Origin: Streptomyces sp. LHD-70
Lineage (GTDB): Bacteria > Actinomycetota > Actinomycetes > Streptomycetales > Streptomycetaceae
Assembly (NCBI RefSeq): GCF_031157275.1
Contig: NZ_JAVIFW010000027.1
Location: 26,088 to 90,087 of the forward strand
DNA: 64,000 nucleotides
Direction: 5' to 3'
Shown: positions 60,272-64,000 of the stretch, piece by piece
How positions within the stretch are numbered: the first letter of the stretch is position 1
Layout of the letters: each line of letters opens with the position of its first letter
Notes under the pieces: generated by a model
Database searches by the model: none
The model's input: only the letters and a program-made list of their open reading frames with translations
What the model was told of the DNA's origin: nothing
Made by a program: the position numbers and the translations under genes

Positions 60272-61353
60272 TGGCAGGCAAGCCCGGCACCCTGGCCCGC
60301 TTCCACCCGCTCCGCGTCACGGCCGTCGACCGGCTCACGGACGACGCCGTGGCCCTGACCTTCGACATACCGGCCGAACTCCGCGCCGAATACCGGTTCG
60401 CACCGGGCCAACACCTCGCCCTGCGCCGCCAGACGGACGGCACCGAGATCCGGCGCACCTACTCCGTGTGCTCCCCCGCCCTCGACCCTGACGGACCCGG
60501 GCAACTGCGGGTCGGGGTGCGCATGGTCGAAGGCGGCGCCTTCTCCCCGTACGCACACAAAGAGATCGCCGTCGGCGACGTACTGGACGTGATGACGCCC
60601 GCCGGGCGCTTCACCCTGGAGCCACAGCCCGGGCACTATGCCGCGATCGTCGGCGGCAGCGGCATCACCCCGGTGCTCTCCATCGTCTCGACGCTCCTCG
60701 CCCGCGAGCCGAACGCCCGGTTCTGCCTCGTACGCAGTGACCGCACCGCGGCCTCGACGATGTTCCTGGAGGAGGTGGCCGACCTCAAGGACCGCTATCC
60801 GACGCGATTCCAGCTCGTCACCGTCTTCTCCAGAGAGGAGCAGCAGGCCGGAGTGGTGACCGGTCGGCTCGACGAGGAACGCCTCACGCATCTGCTGCCC
60901 GCACTGCTGCCCGTCGACGACATCGCGGGCTGGTTCCTCTGCGGCCCCTTCGGCCTGGTCCAGGGCACCGAGCGGGCCCTGCGCTCCCTGGGGGTGCGCA
61001 GAAGCCGGATCCACGAGGAGATCTTCCACGTCGACAACGGCGCCTCGGCGCCCGCACCCGCCGCCACCGCACCCGCGCACAGCACGGTGACCGCGACGCT
61101 CGACGGCCGCTCCGGCACCTGGCCCGTGCAGGACGGCGAAGCCCTGCTCGACACGGTGCTGCGCAACAGATCGGACGCACCGTACGCCTGCAAGGGCGGC
61201 GTCTGCGGCACCTGCCGGGCGTTCCTGGTCTCGGGAGAGGTGCGCATGGACCGCAACTTCGCCCTCGAACCCGAGGAGACGGAGGCCGGTTACGTCCTCG
61301 CCTGCCAGTCCCACCCGGCCACGGAGAAGGTGGAGTTGGACTTCGACCGTTGA
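60271..61353 (+). CDS. paaE: PaaE, ferredoxin reductase of the epoxidase
   Basis: A 360-residue electron-transfer subunit. FAD-binding RRTYSVCS, NAD-binding GGSGITPVLS and a C-terminal plant-type [2Fe-2S] domain (YACKGGVCGTC, then a fourth Cys in VLACQSH). AGGAG lies 5 nt before ATG 60271, which overlaps the paaD stop (TGATG). Confidence 0.94.
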   Translation: MAGKPGTLARFHPLRVTAVDRLTDDAVALTFDIPAELRAEYRFAPGQHLALRRQTDGTEIRRTYSVCSPALDPDGPGQLRVGVRMVEGGAFSPYAHKEIAVGDVLDVMTPAGRFTLEPQPGHYAAIVGGSGITPVLSIVSTLLAREPNARFCLVRSDRTAASTMFLEEVADLKDRYPTRFQLVTVFSREEQQAGVVTGRLDEERLTHLLPALLPVDDIAGWFLCGPFGLVQGTERALRSLGVRRSRIHEEIFHVDNGASAPAPAATAPAHSTVTATLDGRSGTWPVQDGEALLDTVLRNRSDAPYACKGGVCGTCRAFLVSGEVRMDRNFALEPEETEAGYVLACQSHPATEKVELDFDR

Positions 61354-61378
61354 CCGTCCCGCACACCTTCCCTTCCCC

Positions 61379-61392
61379 TAGAACCTGTTCTA
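61379..61392. promoter_or_regulatory. KstR-like palindrome TAGAACCTGTTCTA
   Basis: A perfect 14-bp palindrome that fits the KstR consensus TNNAACNNGTTNNA of mycobacterial and rhodococcal sterol-catabolism genes. It lies 74 bp before the FadE-like gene. Confidence 0.55.
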
Positions 61393-61465
61393 TCTTGACG
61401 ACCCGTCAGATCAGGGTCCGCCGCCCGGGCCCTAAGGACTGCACCGGAGCCGGGGAGGACAGGCA

Positions 61466-62605
61466 GTGGACTTCACCTTCACCGAAGAACAACAAGCAGC
61501 CGTCGAGGCAGCCAAGGCCGTCTTCGCCACCACCACACCCGACGCCGTACCCAGCCCCGCCCTCACCACCAGAGCCGTCGCCGACGACTTCGACCGCACC
61601 CTGTGGAACAACCTGGCCCAGTCCGACCTGCTGAGCCTGCTCATCGACGAGGAACACAACGGCGCAGGCCTCGACGCCATCGCCCTCTGCCTCGTCCTGC
61701 GCGAATCCGCCAGAACACTCGCCCGCGTACCCCTCCTGGAGAACAGCGCCGCCGCCCACGCCGTACAGACCTACGGCAGCCCCGAGTTGAAGCAACGCAC
61801 GCTCCCGGCCACAGCCCGCGGCGAACTCGTCCTCACCGTCGCCACCAACGGCCGCACCGGACACGACCCCGCCGAACTCGCCGTCACCGCCCGCCAAGAC
61901 CCGAACGACCACAGCTGGACCCTCGACGGCACCCAGACAGCAGTGCCCTGGGCCCACAACGCCGACCTGATCATGGTGCCCGCCCACACCCCCGAGGGCC
62001 GCACCGTACTGGCCGCCCTCCACCGCACCCAGGACGGCGTCACCCTCGCCGACCAGTACTCCACCAACGGCGAACGCCTCGGCGAACTCCACCTCGACTC
62101 CGCCCGCATCCCCGCCACCGACGTCATCGACACCGAGGGCGCCTGGGACTCACTGCGCACCCTCCTCACCACCGGAACGTGCGCACTCGCCCTCGGCCTC
62201 GGCGAAGCCGTACTCGCCATGTCCAGCGACTACACCAGCAAACGCGAACAGTTCGGCCACCCCGTGGCCACCTTCCAAGCCGTAGCCGTACAGGCAGCAG
62301 ACCGCTACATCGACCTGCGCGCCATGGAAGTCACGCTCTGGCAGGCCGCCTGGCGCATCGCGACCGCAACCGACGGCGCACTCCCCGCGGCCGGCGACGT
62401 GGCAGTCGCCAAGATCTGGGCCTCAGAAGGCGTACGACGCGTCGTACAGACCGCCCAACACCTGCACGGCGGCTTCGGCGCCGACACCGACTACCCACTG
62501 CACCGCTACCACGCCTGGGCCAAACAGCTCGAGCTGTCACTCGGCCCCGCGGCAGCCCACGAGGAAGCCCTGGGCAACCTCCTCGCCGCCCACAGCCTCA
62601 GCTGA
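61466..62605 (+). CDS. Acyl-CoA dehydrogenase, FadE-like (sterol side-chain type)
   Basis: A 379-residue acyl-CoA dehydrogenase. GTG 61466 follows GGGGAGGAC. N-terminal MDFTFTEEQQAAV and C-terminal HLHGGFGADTDYPLHRYHAWAKQLELSLG are family marks of the smaller FadE subunits that work as hetero-oligomers in steroid or CoA-ester beta-oxidation. The usual catalytic Glu position is not evident to me, which would fit a partner-dependent subunit. No second FadE is adjacent. Confidence 0.85.
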   Translation: MDFTFTEEQQAAVEAAKAVFATTTPDAVPSPALTTRAVADDFDRTLWNNLAQSDLLSLLIDEEHNGAGLDAIALCLVLRESARTLARVPLLENSAAAHAVQTYGSPELKQRTLPATARGELVLTVATNGRTGHDPAELAVTARQDPNDHSWTLDGTQTAVPWAHNADLIMVPAHTPEGRTVLAALHRTQDGVTLADQYSTNGERLGELHLDSARIPATDVIDTEGAWDSLRTLLTTGTCALALGLGEAVLAMSSDYTSKREQFGHPVATFQAVAVQAADRYIDLRAMEVTLWQAAWRIATATDGALPAAGDVAVAKIWASEGVRRVVQTAQHLHGGFGADTDYPLHRYHAWAKQLELSLGPAAAHEEALGNLLAAHSLS

Positions 62606-62615
62606 AGCGAGCCCC

Positions 62616-62960
62616 TCACACGACGGCGCCGGGCTGCCCCTCAGCATCCACGACGGGGCGGCCCGAAACAGCCCACGCCTCCATGCCACCGGCCACGTTC
62701 ACGGCGTCGATGCCCTGCTGCGCGAGATACATCGTCACCTGCGCGGAGCGCCCGCCCGACCGGCAGATCACATGGACCCGACCGTCCTGCGGCGCCGCGT
62801 CGGTCAACTCGCCGTACCGGGCCACGAACTCACTCATCGGAATGTGCAGCGCACCCTCCGCGTGACCTGCCTGCCACTCCGCGTCCTCACGGACATCGAG
62901 CAGAAAGTCACCGTCCGCGAGCTCAGTGACATCAACCGTGGGCACAGATCCGAAAGCCAT
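62616..62960 (-). CDS. Single-domain rhodanese-like protein
   Basis: A 114-residue rhodanese. The active loop is VICRSGGRS with catalytic Cys near residue 65, and the conserved LLDVREDAEWQAGHAEGALHIPM occurs at 20-42. It likely handles sulfane sulfur. Its stop lies 10 bp from the convergent FadE stop. Confidence 0.9.
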   Translation of the reverse strand: MAFGSVPTVDVTELADGDFLLDVREDAEWQAGHAEGALHIPMSEFVARYGELTDAAPQDGRVHVICRSGGRSAQVTMYLAQQGIDAVNVAGGMEAWAVSGRPVVDAEGQPGAVV

Positions 62961-63088
62961 ACCCCGACGCTACCGGACCTTCCCCACCCACCGAACGCTG
63001 ACCTCGGCAGTCGACAGCCCAGGCACACGGTCCTCAACTTACGGGCCGAACCTACGAGCCGAGCCGACAGGCCGCCCCGCAGCCGGCC

Positions 63089-63901
63089 TCAACCGACGAG
63101 CCGCCCCAGCTCCGCCTCACGCTCGGCGACCTGCGCCAACAGCTGCTCGGCGATCTCCTCCAGCAGCCGGTCCGGATCGCCCGGCGCCATCCGCAGCATC
63201 GAACCGATCGCGCCCTCCTCAAGATCCCGGGCCACCAGCGTCAGCATCTCCTTGCGCTGCGCCAGCCACTCGAGCCGCGCGTACAGCTCCTCGCTCTTGG
63301 TCGGCCGATCAGCCTCCGCCACCGGCCCGGCGGCCCACTCCGCCGAAAGCTCCGTCAGCAGAACCTCGTCACCCCGGCCGTACGCCGCATTGACGCGGAC
63401 CATGAACTCCTCGCGCCGCTCCCGCTCCTTGTCGTCCTGCGCCAGATCGGGATGCGCCTTGCGCACCAGCTCGCGATAGAGCCTGCGCGCCTCATCACTC
63501 GGACGAACCCGCTCCGGAGCCCGAACCGGCAACTCGGACAACATCGCCGAGGCCTCCGGCGACAACCCGTCGGAGTCCATCCACTCCTGGAACAGCTCCG
63601 ACACATCAGGCATCGGCATCACCCGAGCCCGCAGCTCCTGCGCCCGCCGCACATCCTCGGCATCCCCGGTACGCGCCGCCCGCGCCTCCGCGATCTGCGC
63701 GTCCAGCTCCTCGAGCCGCGCATACATAGGACCGAGCTTCTGGTGATGGAGCCGCGAGAAGTTCTCCACCTCGACCCGGAACGTCTCCACCGCGATCTCG
63801 AACTCGATCAATGCCTGCTCGGCAACCCGCACCGCCTGCTCGAGCCTGGCCTCGGGCCGCTCGTCATCGGGCCGGTTCGCCGCGTCCTCCGGGTTCGTCA
63901 C
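63089..63901 (-). CDS. J-domain-like coiled-coil protein
   Basis: A 270-residue cytoplasmic protein. GTG 63901 gives a compact start (VTNPEDAANRP). A coiled coil covers about residues 20-90 (LEQAVRVAEQALIEFEIAVETFRVEVENF). A J-domain follows near 140-185 with the HPD tripeptide (ELVRKAHPDLAQDDKERERREEFMVRVNAAYGRGD). A second helical segment ends the chain. It may recruit DnaK; client unknown. Confidence 0.82.
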   Translation of the reverse strand: MTNPEDAANRPDDERPEARLEQAVRVAEQALIEFEIAVETFRVEVENFSRLHHQKLGPMYARLEELDAQIAEARAARTGDAEDVRRAQELRARVMPMPDVSELFQEWMDSDGLSPEASAMLSELPVRAPERVRPSDEARRLYRELVRKAHPDLAQDDKERERREEFMVRVNAAYGRGDEVLLTELSAEWAAGPVAEADRPTKSEELYARLEWLAQRKEMLTLVARDLEEGAIGSMLRMAPGDPDRLLEEIAEQLLAQVAEREAELGRLVG

Positions 63902-64000
63902 GCACCCAGCGTACGGCCCGGGGGCGGCGGGCTTCACTCCCCACTCGGGGCGGGGCCCCCTCCCCCCTCCCTCCCCCACCCCACCCCCCGAAGTCCCCGC

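Overview
The window is a high-G+C actinobacterial chromosome segment, almost certainly Streptomyces. Third codon positions are GC-saturated, GTG and TTG starts are common, and genes often overlap by 4 bp (ATGA or GTGA). It carries a snapalysin/LysR pair, a mycothiol-dependent enzyme, a bacterial proteasome activator, two branched-chain 2-oxoacid dehydrogenase (bkd) operons and an exact Streptomyces-type parS site. The content and order (metG, aspS, dacA, bkd1, orphan response regulator, two divergent Ser/Thr kinases, bkd2) resemble the conserved core of the chromosome arm near oriC. I found no phage, transposase, CRISPR, rRNA or tRNA.

Layout. 0-4.8 kb: lipoprotein and sensor kinase, snapalysin with its divergent LysR regulator, and a small secreted protein. 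4.9-8.7 kb: a PhoX-type phosphatase with a PHO box, divergent from a VWA protein. 8.8-13.1 kb: metG and aspS enclosing a small toxin-antitoxin pair. 13.2-21.8 kb: PP2C/anti-sigma-like phosphatase, SseB-like protein, pirin, AI-2E-type permease, long acyl-CoA dehydrogenase, M18 aminopeptidase. 21.8-30.3 kb: thioredoxin/NHL protein, LURP-one-like protein, nitrilase-family hydrolase, mycothiol-dependent enzyme, GntR-MFS pair, D,D-carboxypeptidase, DMT transporter. 30.4-35.0 kb: bkd operon 1 and a divergent LuxR-type response regulator. 35.3-40.4 kb: divergent Ser/Thr kinases, proteasome activator, repeat-rich surface protein. 40.7-45.5 kb: quinone oxidoreductase, K+ channel, moeA and a mobA-like gene. 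45.7-50.2 kb: bkd operon 2 with divergent Lrp regulator bkdR. 50.5-62.6 kb: phenylacetate (paa) catabolism (paaR-paaH, paaN, paaABCDE) interrupted by a TrmH-like methylase and an HTTM/DUF5819 pair, then a FadE-like acyl-CoA dehydrogenase. The end holds a rhodanese and a J-domain protein.

How it fits together. The right half is an acyl-CoA supply region: two BCDH complexes turn branched 2-oxoacids into acyl-CoA starters, and the paa genes turn phenylacetyl-CoA into central metabolites. Matching PaaR-type operators occur before paaA, before paaN and, unexpectedly, in the bkd2/bkdR intergenic region, each with a DnaA-box-like 9-mer nearby.

Most unusual features: a compound palindromic element read in the same frame in two unrelated proteins (VWA protein and BkdC); pentapeptide-coding 15-bp minisatellites in three genes within 5.5 kb, including inside MobA; an RGG-like insertion inside a HAMP domain; a parS site on the moeA/K+ channel junction; a KstR-like box before the last FadE; and the HTTM/DUF5819 (SdpB/SdpA-like) pair.
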